Shown here piece after piece: positions 1 to 8,510 of a DNA stretch of 64,000 bases. Made by a program: the position numbers and the translations under genes. This stretch comes from Lacisediminihabitans sp046156175 (GTDB lineage: Bacteria; Actinomycetota; Actinomycetes; Actinomycetales; Microbacteriaceae), in NCBI RefSeq assembly GCF_046156175.1, contig NZ_JAYLVL010000002.1, forward strand, positions 1-64,000, given 5' to 3'. A model generated the notes under the pieces. It was not told the DNA's origin. It ran no database searches and worked only from the letters and a program-made list of their open reading frames with translations. The stretch's first letter is position 1. Every line of letters starts with the position of its first letter.

Positions 1-443
1 CGGTCATCGTGATGATGCCTTTCGAGTGGGATGTGAGAGTTTCCTCGAAGGATCACACGGTGGCCGCGCCCACGTCGTCACCGACGCGGAAGCCACCGTG
101 AGTTACACCACTATGCGGGACTCAACCAGTGCCGGATCCAGAAGTCTCGATACCAGAGTGACAGTGAAATTGCCGGCGCAACGATGCTTGTGCCGACGGC
201 CACCGGTCCACTACCTGGTACGGCTTTCACCGCGAGCGACTCGAACCGTAGCGACATTCGGTTCCACGTCGATCTCCGACTCCAACCGAGTCTCTTCGGC
301 GGCGCCCACAGAGCTACGTCGGCGCTCAATTAGCGCAGCCGCGAGCGGCTTTGCGAGGGTCACACAGCGCAGCTTGTTGCTCGCACAGGCAACATCCTTG
401 CCTAACAGGAGCCAAGGTTCCCAATCAACACCAGCAGGCCAAA
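1..443. other. Left-edge stretch without a convincing gene
   Basis: Only short, unrecognisable open frames occur here on either strand, and the longest (plus strand, 26-508) runs into the 3' end of the large gene on the minus strand. I see no ribosome binding site, tRNA or clear terminator. The stretch lies downstream of the 1206-residue gene and looks like non-coding or degraded accessory DNA. Confidence 0.5.
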
Positions 444-3400
444 TTATCCGCCGGACCCGAATTCCTGCCGCTTTCGACGTTGTGAACTCGGGTCCCGAGA
501 TGCGGTGAGCACTGTCTCGATCTTGTTGATCGCCACGATTGGTACTTCGTTTTTGAGCAGTCGCTCGGAAATAAGACCCTCGTCAACGACTACAACGGAC
601 CGCACTTCCCAATGCCCTGTCGCGTTTGCTATGCCGAGTTCGGCAAGGACGGGCTGAAGATGTCCCTGAACCCAGGCCGTTCGTTTACCGAGACGGGGCA
701 GGGCTTTGTAAACGAGATTTTCGACCTCGTTCGCAAGCTCCGCCGGGGTGCGAGCCACTTCGAGATCCTTTGCCTCGACCACGACGATGACCTTATACAG
801 CTGATCAACTGCGATTACGTCGATATCGCCGATGTCTTCACCGTCGACATTTCGGAAGTCATATTGTCCGACGCGGCGAAGCCTGCGTCGCACGTTCGTG
901 AACCCAAGTTGCTTCAAGCGACTGGCGACATCGACCTCGAAGAGTTCCCCGTTCCGCTTGCGCTGTCGCCCTAGAGCTGCGTTCAGGCCTCTGGTCTTGG
1001 CTTGCAATCGACCCGTGCGGAACTGATTGAGCCGGTATCCGGGTGCTTGCCAAAGATTGCGGCGGCCGCTGACGACCGCAATACCGTCCGTCTCGTGACA
1101 AATCAGCGGTCGCCGAAGATAGGACCGCTCGCGATTGAACCGCCACGGGTAGACATCGGCCCGACGTTGCCAAAAGTGGTCTGGGCCCGAGCCGATGGGA
1201 CCTAATGTTGACCCTGCGATGAAGGCGAGCACCTTCTCAGCAGACCATCCGAGTTCTGTTCGCAGGCGCTGCTCGATCTCTCCGTGGGCAAAAGTGAGGA
1301 CGTCGCCTTGGTTCTGTTCGTTCGCCAGGCCGAGGATCTGTCCGCACGCGGCTGCGAAGTCCGTGTACGAGAATCCGAATTCGAGGACAGCGCATGCATC
1401 GATTTCCGCGATCGGTATTGCGGCCGACTCCACCTCATCTTCCGTCAGCCCGTGAGCCGATGCTTCGGCGAAAGCCTTCTCGGCTCGTGCCTGCCCAAAG
1501 CCGGCCAAGGCACGGTAGTAATTGTCCTCGTCGTGATTGGTCCCGAATCTTCCTGACGGCAGCACGCTGAGCTCGATGTCTGTGAGGCCGTGCTGGATGG
1601 CATCCGACAGCATCCCCGTGTCGACGATCTCCGACGCCAACGCGAGCAGATGATCGTAGCGCTCTCGGGTCAGCGGCTGGTGCCCCGTAGATGGTGCCGC
1701 TGAGACGTACTCGATGAGGAACCTACTCGCGAGCGACGAGGCCGTCGCCTTGCTAGCGTGCTTCGCCATCTTCAGGGCTTGGTCGTCTTCTGCTCCGAAG
1801 CACGCGATCCTGGCCTGAAGATGATCGCGCTCGCGCGTCGTTTCCGAGATCAGTGCTTCGTATTGTTCGAGGAGACCCAGCAACAGGCCCTTTTGCTCAA
1901 GATCGGCGATGACCGAGTTCAACTGATCGATGAGCCAGACGCTTACTGTGTTGTTAAGAAACTTGGTTCGCTCCTCGGGAGCGATAGGACCAACGTTGAG
2001 ACCGAGGGTTTCGGTGAGGTGCTCGCCGAGTTCATCGAGAACACGCGCGAACACAGCGTCTTGCGTTCGGCGTGCAGGAGTGAGTTCCCCCGGCCACTTG
2101 AGTGGGTCGTCGTCGGAACCGAATAGATGGATCATCTTCTTGAAGCCTGGCGGTGCCAAGCGATCGATCAGGGCGTCGCGATCGGCAGCGGAACGCGTTG
2201 GTGTGCCGACTTCCAAGACTTGCAAGAGGGCGCTCACGATGTCTCGGTCGATCTCGTTGGAGGGATCATTCGGTTTCGGCGTTGGCCACTGCTGAATACG
2301 CAGCGTTCGCCGACCGGACGAATCGGTGAGAGGACGAATCCACTCACCTTCTGCGGACGGGCCTTCTTCCAAGATGTCTTCGATGACGGTCACTTGAAGG
2401 GGCGATTCGGGCAGGTGGCCCAACACTTCGGGTGCGAGTAAGTGGATCTGCCAGATCCAGAAGGCGACGGCTTCACCGATCTCGAAGAGGAACCCACGTG
2501 ATTTCCCCTGCGCACTTCGCTCGAGATGCACCCAAGCAGGGATTGGACGGAGGCTCACGAAGAAGGAGACCCCAGAACTGCCGCTGGCCATGTGAACGGG
2601 AGAGGAGATCCCGTGCATCGCGTGTGCTTCGACGAGGGTCTGAGAGGTCGGATGCACAAGATCTCTCCGACCGATCTTCCGGAAGTTCTCGACGCGGAGG
2701 TCTTGTCCGCGCGCGACCTGGACGAACACCGCGTTGGGTCTTGCGTCGTCGCTTGTGTAGAAGCTGTCTCTCTGGTCGTGGTACATCGAGTAAAGATCGA
2801 CGGCAGAAAAACTCAAGACGTGCGTATCGGCCTGAAACTTCTCCGAAGCTCGGGCGAAGTACCACAAGGTGAGATCGTCTGTCCCAGGTGTTTGGAGGAT
2901 GGTTTCTAGGTCTCCGAGGGGCAGGAAAAGAGTAGGCGCGGGTTCTCTGGAATTTGGGATCGCGAAGCCCATATCTCGACCGATTCCCTGATAGATGATG
3001 AGGCGCAGCGTCTTGTCCGGCGACGAACGGCCATCGTTGAAAACTGAGGCGGCCTGGTCCGCAAGCGGCCACGCATTCCAGCTACCGTAAGGAGAGTCCG
3101 GGTTATAGTCCTGAAGATCATCCGAGAACACAATGACGTCCAGAGTTTTGTCCGTGTCATACGGTGCCGTGAGTCGGATTAGGGCCGAGTCGGCGACCTC
3201 GATGTCTTCGAATGGTTCATCGGTGATGCCGCGCAGCAGTTCGACCGCTCTTGCGGCTGTGAGTTCGCGTACGGCGAGTGCGAGCGCCTCGTGGCACTTC
3301 CATTCGTATGCCTCGAGCACAAGCTGATGACGAAGATACGCGGTCAGTTCACCGGGCGAGGCGATCGTGATAAGGCCCCCGCTCCGTACCAAGGGTTTCA

Positions 3401-4064
3401 AGATGATCTGGTCATCAAGTAGTTCACCTTCCGTCCACGGCGGAATTTCTCCCTGATTCTGGATCAATTTCTCCGAAAGGAACTCGACCAGGTGCGCCGG
3501 ATATTCGGCGAAAACATCCCTTTCCGTCATCTGCACCCCTGACGCTTGATTGCTCATCGAAGACGCGCTCGGAACCTCGATTCGGTCGTTATCCGAAGGC
3601 ACATCACCAACCTGCAGGCCCGCGGAGCGGCAAATACTGTCGCTGAGCTCGAGCACAAACTTCGCAAGTACCTTCGCGCGAAGCAGGTATCCCTTAGGGA
3701 ACGTACCTACAGGCGTCCCGAAGATCGCCGTGAGTATCATGGCCGCGACACGACCACACTCGGTCGCCTGCCCTTGCAAAACGAGCCGAGGGCCGCCGTA
3801 GAACGGTATCTCCACGACATAGATGCCTTCGAAGGCATCTTCTTGCTGGCGAATATCGGGGCCGCCCACTTCGTCCAAGTTGAGCAACCGCTTGATCGTC
3901 GATGACGAGAGTTTTCTAGCCGCCGGCCGTGGCGGCAGACGCGCAGCAAACGCAGCAAGACGTTGCAAGCGAACTAAGGCGTGAACGTTGGTAAGGCGAA
4001 GCTGCAGTGAGCTCGCAACAGCAAGAAGAGACGGTCCGTCAATATCCCCCCAGGAGTCGGTCAC
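444..4064 (-). CDS. Large protein of unknown function with C-terminal PD-(D/E)XK nuclease-like motif
   Basis: This is a 1206-residue protein from a GTG start. I do not recognise the first 1000 residues; they look soluble and mainly helical, with no signal peptide or membrane segment. The last 170 residues resemble a restriction-endonuclease fold: a helix with Glu near 1040, then Asp-Ile-Asp around 1080-1082 and a strand ending in Glu-Ala-Lys around 1097-1099, which is the spacing of a PD-(D/E)XK active site. Such domains occur in defence and DNA-processing proteins. The gene stands alone, its codon use looks less G+C-rich than the core genes to the right, and an IS3-type element and tRNA genes flank it, so it is probably horizontally acquired. 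The start is uncertain. The nuclease assignment is moderate; the overall role is unknown. Confidence 0.75.
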   Translation of the reverse strand: MTDSWGDIDGPSLLAVASSLQLRLTNVHALVRLQRLAAFAARLPPRPAARKLSSSTIKRLLNLDEVGGPDIRQQEDAFEGIYVVEIPFYGGPRLVLQGQATECGRVAAMILTAIFGTPVGTFPKGYLLRAKVLAKFVLELSDSICRSAGLQVGDVPSDNDRIEVPSASSMSNQASGVQMTERDVFAEYPAHLVEFLSEKLIQNQGEIPPWTEGELLDDQIILKPLVRSGGLITIASPGELTAYLRHQLVLEAYEWKCHEALALAVRELTAARAVELLRGITDEPFEDIEVADSALIRLTAPYDTDKTLDVIVFSDDLQDYNPDSPYGSWNAWPLADQAASVFNDGRSSPDKTLRLIIYQGIGRDMGFAIPNSREPAPTLFLPLGDLETILQTPGTDDLTLWYFARASEKFQADTHVLSFSAVDLYSMYHDQRDSFYTSDDARPNAVFVQVARGQDLRVENFRKIGRRDLVHPTSQTLVEAHAMHGISSPVHMASGSSGVSFFVSLRPIPAWVHLERSAQGKSRGFLFEIGEAVAFWIWQIHLLAPEVLGHLPESPLQVTVIEDILEEGPSAEGEWIRPLTDSSGRRTLRIQQWPTPKPNDPSNEIDRDIVSALLQVLEVGTPTRSAADRDALIDRLAPPGFKKMIHLFGSDDDPLKWPGELTPARRTQDAVFARVLDELGEHLTETLGLNVGPIAPEERTKFLNNTVSVWLIDQLNSVIADLEQKGLLLGLLEQYEALISETTRERDHLQARIACFGAEDDQALKMAKHASKATASSLASRFLIEYVSAAPSTGHQPLTRERYDHLLALASEIVDTGMLSDAIQHGLTDIELSVLPSGRFGTNHDEDNYYRALAGFGQARAEKAFAEASAHGLTEDEVESAAIPIAEIDACAVLEFGFSYTDFAAACGQILGLANEQNQGDVLTFAHGEIEQRLRTELGWSAEKVLAFIAGSTLGPIGSGPDHFWQRRADVYPWRFNRERSYLRRPLICHETDGIAVVSGRRNLWQAPGYRLNQFRTGRLQAKTRGLNAALGRQRKRNGELFEVDVASRLKQLGFTNVRRRLRRVGQYDFRNVDGEDIGDIDVIAVDQLYKVIVVVEAKDLEVARTPAELANEVENLVYKALPRLGKRTAWVQGHLQPVLAELGIANATGHWEVRSVVVVDEGLISERLLKNEVPIVAINKIETVLTASRDPSSQRRKRQEFGSGG

Positions 4065-4326
4065 TGTGCTACCTCCCGGACGATGTCGTGCCAGGAACCA
4101 GGCTACTCAACTGTGGAGACATTCCCTTGAGCAGCGCGGTCACTTCAAATGCGATCACAATGCTCGGTCGCGAGCGCGAGCTCGAGCTCGACGCACGTCT
4201 ACGCGCTCTTAATGTCTGGATACTATTTTGGACGCTCGCGGCATTGATCACTGTGGAGTAGAACGAACCTAGAGGTGCGGACTCGGCTGGGTCGAGCCGA
4301 TGCAAATAGTCATGACACCAAGGTAT

Positions 4327-4349
4327 TGAATCGGCCTGACTTTCGTTCC
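4327..4349 (+). repeat. Left terminal inverted repeat of the IS3-family element
   Basis: These 23 bp, starting tgaatcggcctgac, are the exact reverse complement of 5618-5640. Confidence 0.92.
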
Positions 4350-4374
4350 GTTCTTGAAGTAAGGATGGAACATC

Positions 4375-4689
4375 ATGAACAGGGAGTATTTACCGGAGAT
4401 GCGTGAGCGGGCGCTGCGGATGCTCGCGGAGGCTCGGCCGGAGCACCCGAATTTGATGACCGCGATCCGTCACGTCGCGGGAATGCTCGGGATGAGCCCG
4501 GAGACGTTGCGGCTTTGGCAGCGCCGCTACGAGGTTGGCCATGGCAAACGGTCCGGAGTGACCACGGAGGCGGCCGTGGAGATCAAACGGTTGCAGCGGG
4601 AGAACGCCGAGCTGCGGAAGGCCAACGAGATTTTGAAGGCCGCGAGCGTGTTTTTCGCGAAGGAGCTCGACCGCCCCTCGACGAGATGA
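4375..4689 (+). CDS. IS3-family transposase OrfA (DNA-binding subunit)
   Basis: The 104-residue protein has an N-terminal helix-turn-helix of the transposase_8/IS3 OrfA type (about residues 10-50, with the sequence GMSPETLRLWQRRYE) and a C-terminal coiled coil with a heptad pattern (EIKRLQRENAELRKANEILK). In active elements OrfA binds the terminal repeats, and a -1 frameshift near its end yields the OrfAB transposase. The frame is intact here, but the downstream orfB is broken. The T-rich run near 4649-4653 could be the slippery site; this is not certain. Confidence 0.9.
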   Translation: MNREYLPEMRERALRMLAEARPEHPNLMTAIRHVAGMLGMSPETLRLWQRRYEVGHGKRSGVTTEAAVEIKRLQRENAELRKANEILKAASVFFAKELDRPSTR

Positions 4690-5606
4690 TCCGGTTCATC
4701 AACGAGCACCGGGATCGTTTCGCCGGTCGAGCTCATCTGCCAGGTCCTGCGCCCGGCAGTGAGAGGATTCCTGACCTCACGCGGCTATCGCGCTGCTGCG
4801 GGCAGGACGCCGTCCGCGCGGCAGCTGCGTGACAATCTCCTGGTGCCCGAGATCGTTCGTCTTCATGCGGAGAACTACGGCGTCTAGGGGCGCCGGAAGA
4901 TGCATGCCTTGATGCGCAGGCAAGGGTGGGCGATCGGTCGAGACCAGGTCGAGCGACTCATGCGGGATGCCGGCGTTCGCGGGGTGCGCAAGTCGAAGAA
5001 GGTGTTCACGACGAAGTCCGGCCCCGCGCTGCAGCGGCCGAAGGACCTCGTCAACCGCCGCTTCACCGCCGCCGGTCCGCGGCGACTCTGGGTCTGCGAC
5101 GTGGTCTATGTCGCAACGTGGTCAGGGTTTGCCTATGTCGCGTTCGTCACTGATGTCTACTCGCGTCGCATTGTCGGCTGGAACGTCGCAGCGACACTGC
5201 GGGCCGAAATCCTGCCCATGCAGGCTCTCGATATGGCGGCGTGGGACGCAGGCGGAGACCTCACCGGGGTTACGTGTCACTCCGACCGGTTGAACTCGCG
5301 AACTATATGGCGATGGTCTGAACCGATCGCATCGTCGAACTCGGCGCGGTGCCCTCCACCGGAACTGTCGGCGACAGCTATGACAATGAGATGGCAGAGG
5401 CCGTCAACAACCTCTACAAGACGGAGCTGATCCGCCAGCAGGGTCCGTGGCGCACAGTCGAACAGGTCGAGCTCGCCACCCTCGAATACGTGTGGTGGTG
5501 GAACAACCAGCGACTCCACGCAGAGCTCGACATGCGAACCCCGACCGAGGTCGAGAACGCATACTACGCAGACAAAGAATCCGCCCAACCGGCACCCGCC
5601 GGATAA
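4686..5606 (+). pseudogene. IS3-family transposase OrfB, disrupted DDE integrase
   Basis: A rve-type integrase core is readable across three frames. The N-terminal HTH_21 region is shifted near 4725. A TAG at 4885-4887 replaces what is usually Tyr in the NYGVYGARK segment. The first catalytic Asp is in WVCDVVYVA, the second in the CHSD motif at about 5277-5286, and the Glu lies in the SYDNEMAEA segment near 5383-5406. A second frameshift lies at about 5285-5300 and a TGA at 5319-5321. The C-terminal WWWNNQRLHAEL block is intact. With two shifts and two stops it is a pseudogene. Confidence 0.92.
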
Positions 5607-5617
5607 GGCTCTCGCTA

Positions 5618-5640
5618 GGAACGAAAGTCAGGCCGATTCA
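5618..5640 (-). repeat. Right terminal inverted repeat of the IS3-family element
   Basis: These 23 bp match 4327-4349 exactly in reverse complement. They begin 12 bp after the end of the orfB reading frame. Confidence 0.92.
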
Positions 5641-5776
5641 GTGCTTCGCCTATCCCACGACAACCCGGATCGCCCGGGTTCAACAGAATCCCGTCGGGCA
5701 GAAGCTCTGAAGAAACCATTCTCAGGACGAATAAACGGTGAGTTAGTGGTGACATCGATCTATTACCGCCAAACAC

Positions 5777-5808
5777 AAAGGCCGGAAATCCTTGGATTTC
5801 CGGCCTTT
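5777..5808. terminator. Strong symmetric hairpin, probable bidirectional terminator
   Basis: Two perfect 15-bp arms (aaaggccggaaatcc and its complement) enclose a 2-base loop. Because the arms start with AAA and end with TTT the structure can terminate in both directions. It lies just past the 3' end of the truncated tRNA-Met, whose original terminator it may be. Confidence 0.8.
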
Positions 5809-5825
5809 GTCTGTTGCGGGGACAG

Positions 5826-5880
5826 TGTGCTGGTGCAGGATTTGAACCTGCGACCTCTGGGTTATGAGCCCAAGACCGTC
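5826..5880 (-). pseudogene. Truncated tRNA-Met (CAU), 3' half only
   Basis: On the minus strand the anticodon arm (TTGGG-CTCATAA-CCCAG), variable loop and T arm (GCAGG-TTCAAAT-CCTGC) of an elongator tRNA-Met are perfect, followed by a plausible acceptor 3' strand. The acceptor 5' strand and D arm are missing: the sequence departs from a tRNA just upstream of the anticodon stem, and no TGCTGGT partner for the acceptor strand is visible within 100 bp. A 3'-half fragment is what integration or deletion at a tRNA attachment site leaves behind. Its exact ends are approximate. Confidence 0.75.
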
Positions 5881-6078
5881 GGCGTGATTCGTTTGACATC
5901 GCCGGTTTCGCTTACCGGCTCTGACTAGGTGGAGTGGATCAATCCAACTCGCACTGAACCGTGCTAGGTGAGGTGGATGCTGTGAAGAATTTCCGTGGGA
6001 TTTTCGCGGGGTTTACGTGTTTTTGACCCGATTGAGGGTTCAACTCGAATGTCCGACTCACCGCAATCGCTGACATGT

Positions 6079-6153
6079 TGGTGCCCCTGGAGGGACTCGA
6101 ACCCCCAACCGTTTCCTTAGGACGGAACTGCTCTTCCATTGAGCTACAGAGGC
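6079..6153 (-). tRNA. tRNA-Arg (anticodon CCU)
   Basis: The minus strand folds into a complete cloverleaf: acceptor GCCTCTG paired with CAGGGGC (two G-U pairs), D arm GCTC-GAGC, anticodon loop GTCCTAA giving CCU, and T arm GGGGG-TTCGAGT-CCCTC. CCA is encoded. It decodes AGG. The coordinates include the CCA. Confidence 0.93.
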
Positions 6154-6208
6154 TGGCCAGTCGAGTTTAGCCGCAGGCGCACGCGACGGGTTCTCGAGCG
6201 TGCGTCGA

Positions 6209-7615
6209 TCAGGAATTCCAGTGGTAGTGGCCCTTCGCGTCAGCGCCTTTGCTACCGCAGGTGTAGGTCTTGCCGTTCGCTGCGACGCCGGATTGGCCGA
6301 CCGCTGCATCCGGGCAGAAAGCGCCTGGGGAAACTAGAGCAGGAGCGGCAGGAGCGGGAGCTGCGGGTTTCGGCGCAGCCGGAGCGGGCGCTGCCGGGGC
6401 GGGCGCGACGACTACCGGCGCCGGAGCTGGCGCAACGATTTCCGGCGCCGCGACCACCACGGGCGCGGGGGCGAATGATGATGTGAAAGCTCGCTGGTCG
6501 GGGCAGCTCGCGAGCACCCGCGCCATAGCTTCCCCCTCGGCAGTCGTCACCCACAGGCCGTAAGTGGCTTTGACCGATATCTGCCTTGCGACGTATTCGC
6601 AGCGGAAGGACTTGTTCGCCGGCAGCCAGGTGGCCGCATCGCCGGCACCCTTCTGGTCGTTCGACCTCGCATCGACGGCCAGCAGGTTGATCGGATCGTT
6701 GGCCAGCGAGATGCGCTGGGCCGACGTCAATTGCTGGGCGCCCGTCTGCCACGCGTCGCCGAGAGAGACCACATGGTCGATCTGAACGAGAGCGGATGTC
6801 GCGGAGCCACGCACAAAGGACATCGAGGTGCCGAGATAGGGGTTCGCCAATTCGCCGGTGAGCACTCGACAGCTTCCTGACATGGTGGTGCCGGTGAGGT
6901 CGCGGGAGAGGATGTCGTTGCGGGTGTCGCATCCGTTCCTATCGACATCCAGCCATGCGGCTCCGAAGTCGGCGACGCGCGCATATCCCGTCATGGGCGC
7001 TCGGCCCTTGACGGGAAGCGTCGCTAGCACCGAAAAGGCCGTTGCGTCCGTGTCAGCGGAACTCTCTATCGCGACCGAACTGTCGCTCTCAGGAGTGGTG
7101 GCGACTTTTGGGTCCGCCGGCTCCTCGGCAGTGAACGCGACGGAGGGTGCTTTCGCGGACGGGCTCGGGGAATCCGTCGGTTCGACCACGGACGCGGCCA
7201 GCGATGCGGAGGGCGACGGTGCAGCGACCGCGCCTCCGGCGATGGTCAAGACGAGCGCGCCGCCGAGCACGGCTGCGCCGACTTTACGGGACGGGATGAG
7301 TGCCCATGATGTGCGACCGAACACCACCGAGTAGATCCCGGTGAGGAACGCAGCGATACCGAGTGTGATGAGAAATCCGGAGGCGCCCCCGGATGCCAGT
7401 CCGATGAAGAGAAATAGGGCCAGGATCGCACCCACCACCCAAGTGGAGACCGTGGGCCGGAGCCGCGGCTTCTTCTGCTCCGGAGCCGCGTCCACTACGT
7501 GGCGGTGCTCGGTCCAGGCTGATCCATCCCACCAACGGAGGCCGGGCGTGGCGGGACCGTCGCTGTACCAGCCGGGCGGAGGTGATGACGGCACAGGATT
7601 GCTCATGTTCGTCAT
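6209..7615 (-). CDS. Membrane-anchored HNH-family nuclease (DUF2510 plus DUF1524/GmrSD C-terminal-like domain)
   Basis: The 468-residue protein starts with a DUF2510 motif (PPPGWYSDGPATPGLRWWDG), then has two or three hydrophobic helices (about 55-145), a long Ser/Thr/Pro/Ala linker, and a domain like the C-terminal HNH domain of GmrSD-type proteins (IDHVVSLGDAWQTGA, then NLLAVDARSNDQKGAGDAATW), which carries the His and Asn of a beta-beta-alpha metal site. An Ala-Pro repeat (about 395-430) leads to a small Cys-containing C-terminal module ending GHYHWNS. The topology suggests the nuclease domain lies outside the membrane. An upstream extension of the frame to 7915 overlaps the next gene and is rejected; ATG 7606 is an alternative start. 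Confidence 0.82.
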   Translation of the reverse strand: MTNMSNPVPSSPPPGWYSDGPATPGLRWWDGSAWTEHRHVVDAAPEQKKPRLRPTVSTWVVGAILALFLFIGLASGGASGFLITLGIAAFLTGIYSVVFGRTSWALIPSRKVGAAVLGGALVLTIAGGAVAAPSPSASLAASVVEPTDSPSPSAKAPSVAFTAEEPADPKVATTPESDSSVAIESSADTDATAFSVLATLPVKGRAPMTGYARVADFGAAWLDVDRNGCDTRNDILSRDLTGTTMSGSCRVLTGELANPYLGTSMSFVRGSATSALVQIDHVVSLGDAWQTGAQQLTSAQRISLANDPINLLAVDARSNDQKGAGDAATWLPANKSFRCEYVARQISVKATYGLWVTTAEGEAMARVLASCPDQRAFTSSFAPAPVVVAAPEIVAPAPAPVVVAPAPAAPAPAAPKPAAPAPAAPALVSPGAFCPDAAVGQSGVAANGKTYTCGSKGADAKGHYHWNS

Positions 7616-7674
7616 GGTAGCGGTATATCGGGGAGACACCCCGTGACGCGCGATATGGCTTCGTGCCGGCGGAG

Positions 7675-8169
7675 CTAGGCCGCGGGCAGGAACTCTTCCC
7701 ACTCGGCCTCTGCGCGCTCGACCCCGCGCACCAGCCAGGCCGTGCCGTGGGGCGGCTTCGGGCGCACGCGCAGGGTCCAGTTCATCTCGGCCGGCGTGCG
7801 GTCGCCCTTCACGTTGTTGCACTTGAGGCAGCACGCCACGAGGTTCTCCCAGCTGTCGGCGCCCCCACGCGAGCGCGGCAGAACGTGGTCGATCGTGTTG
7901 GCAGCTCCCCCGCAATATCCGCAGCGCTGTCCGTCGCGACGCAGCACACCGCGACGCGACACCGGAATCAGTCGGCTGTTCGGGATGCGCACGTATCGTG
8001 TCAACAAGATGACAGACGGGCGATCATAGGAACCGGATGCCGCCCAGACCGGATGCCCGGCATCCGCCGCGACGATCGTCGCCTTCTGGTTCATCACGAG
8101 CACGAGCGCTCGCTTGAACGACACCACGGCGAGGGGCTCGAAGCCCGCATTGAGGACCAGCGTGCGCAT
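7675..8169 (-). CDS. HNH endonuclease
   Basis: The 164-residue protein carries a compact HNH motif near its centre: CGYCGG, then TIDHVLPRSRGGADSWENLVACCLKCNNVKGDRTP, with paired Cys zinc ligands and the catalytic His in DHV. The N-terminus MRTLVLNAGFEPLAVV matches a family widespread in actinomycetes, of unproven function. The start at 8169 is chosen because AAGGA lies at proper spacing upstream; the in-frame ATG at 8175 is too close to it. It lies between the DUF2510 nuclease and the iron regulator, all on the minus strand. Confidence 0.88.
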   Translation of the reverse strand: MRTLVLNAGFEPLAVVSFKRALVLVMNQKATIVAADAGHPVWAASGSYDRPSVILLTRYVRIPNSRLIPVSRRGVLRRDGQRCGYCGGAANTIDHVLPRSRGGADSWENLVACCLKCNNVKGDRTPAEMNWTLRVRPKPPHGTAWLVRGVERAEAEWEEFLPAA

Positions 8170-8510
8170 TGTCATCCTTTCGAAAATGCCTGGACGGCTT
8201 CCAGGCAGATCGATGCACCTTGCGTTCTGGGCGTCGTGGTCGAACGCGGGCAGCAGGCGGTTTCGGGCAAACAAAAAGGCACTGTCAGTGAGACAGTGCC
8301 TGATGATTACCCGCGTGGAAGCCCACCCGTTGCTGACAGCAGTGCCGTATGAAAAAGTACGCGCGCGCATCCACGGATTGGATGGCTCGTGACTGTGACA
8401 TCGGGCTCTTTTCGAAAACGACTCTCAGAAGTGCAAGAAACCCAGCGTAACCCAGAAAATACGCGCAATCGAAGGCACGGCACGCACCGAAACGAAGCGT
8501 TAACGCGTTG
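8170..8510. other. 340-bp intergenic region with a terminator and no gene
   Basis: Between the HNH gene and the dtxR-type gene I find one clear hairpin (8277-8301) and no supported gene. Short minus-strand frames, including one of about 38 codons beginning MSQSRAIQSV, have no recognised homology and no good ribosome binding site. The promoter of the HNH gene should lie between 8170 and about 8270. Confidence 0.55.
8277..8301 (-). terminator. Rho-independent terminator downstream of the dtxR-type gene
   Basis: Perfect 10-bp arms (aggcactgtc and gacagtgcct) enclose a 5-base loop. On the minus strand they are followed by TTTTTGTTTG. It lies 210 bp past the regulator stop codon and upstream of the HNH gene. 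Confidence 0.85.

Larger units (their letters stand above)
4327..5640 (+). mobile_element. IS3-family insertion sequence, inactivated
   Basis: The 1314-bp element begins with TG and ends with CA, as IS3-family elements do, and has perfect 23-bp terminal inverted repeats. It encodes an OrfA with helix-turn-helix and leucine-zipper features and a DDE integrase-type OrfB in the expected overlapping arrangement. OrfB carries two frameshifts and two stops, so the copy cannot make its own transposase. The bases next to the two ends (tat and gtg) do not match, so no target duplication is visible; later mutation or a rearrangement across the element could explain that. Confidence 0.9.

Noticed and set aside
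26..508. 160-codon plus-strand frame at the left edge
   Set aside because: No recognisable domain or ribosome binding site, and it overlaps the 3' end of the large minus-strand gene.
4007..4261. 84-codon plus-strand frame between the large gene and the IS
   Set aside because: Its first part is antisense to the large gene start and the product is low complexity (RERELELDARLR); no support.
4321..5646. Target-site duplication of the IS3-type element
   Set aside because: The 3-4 bases beside the two ends do not match.
5826..5880. Functional tRNA-Met
   Set aside because: Only the anticodon and T arms are present; no D arm or 5' acceptor strand can be found.
1..6153. Complete prophage or integrative element at the left end
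   Set aside because: No integrase, structural phage gene or second attachment site is visible in the window.
7616..7915. N-terminal extension of the DUF2510 nuclease upstream to 7915
   Set aside because: It lies within the HNH endonuclease gene in another frame and lacks the family's N-terminus.
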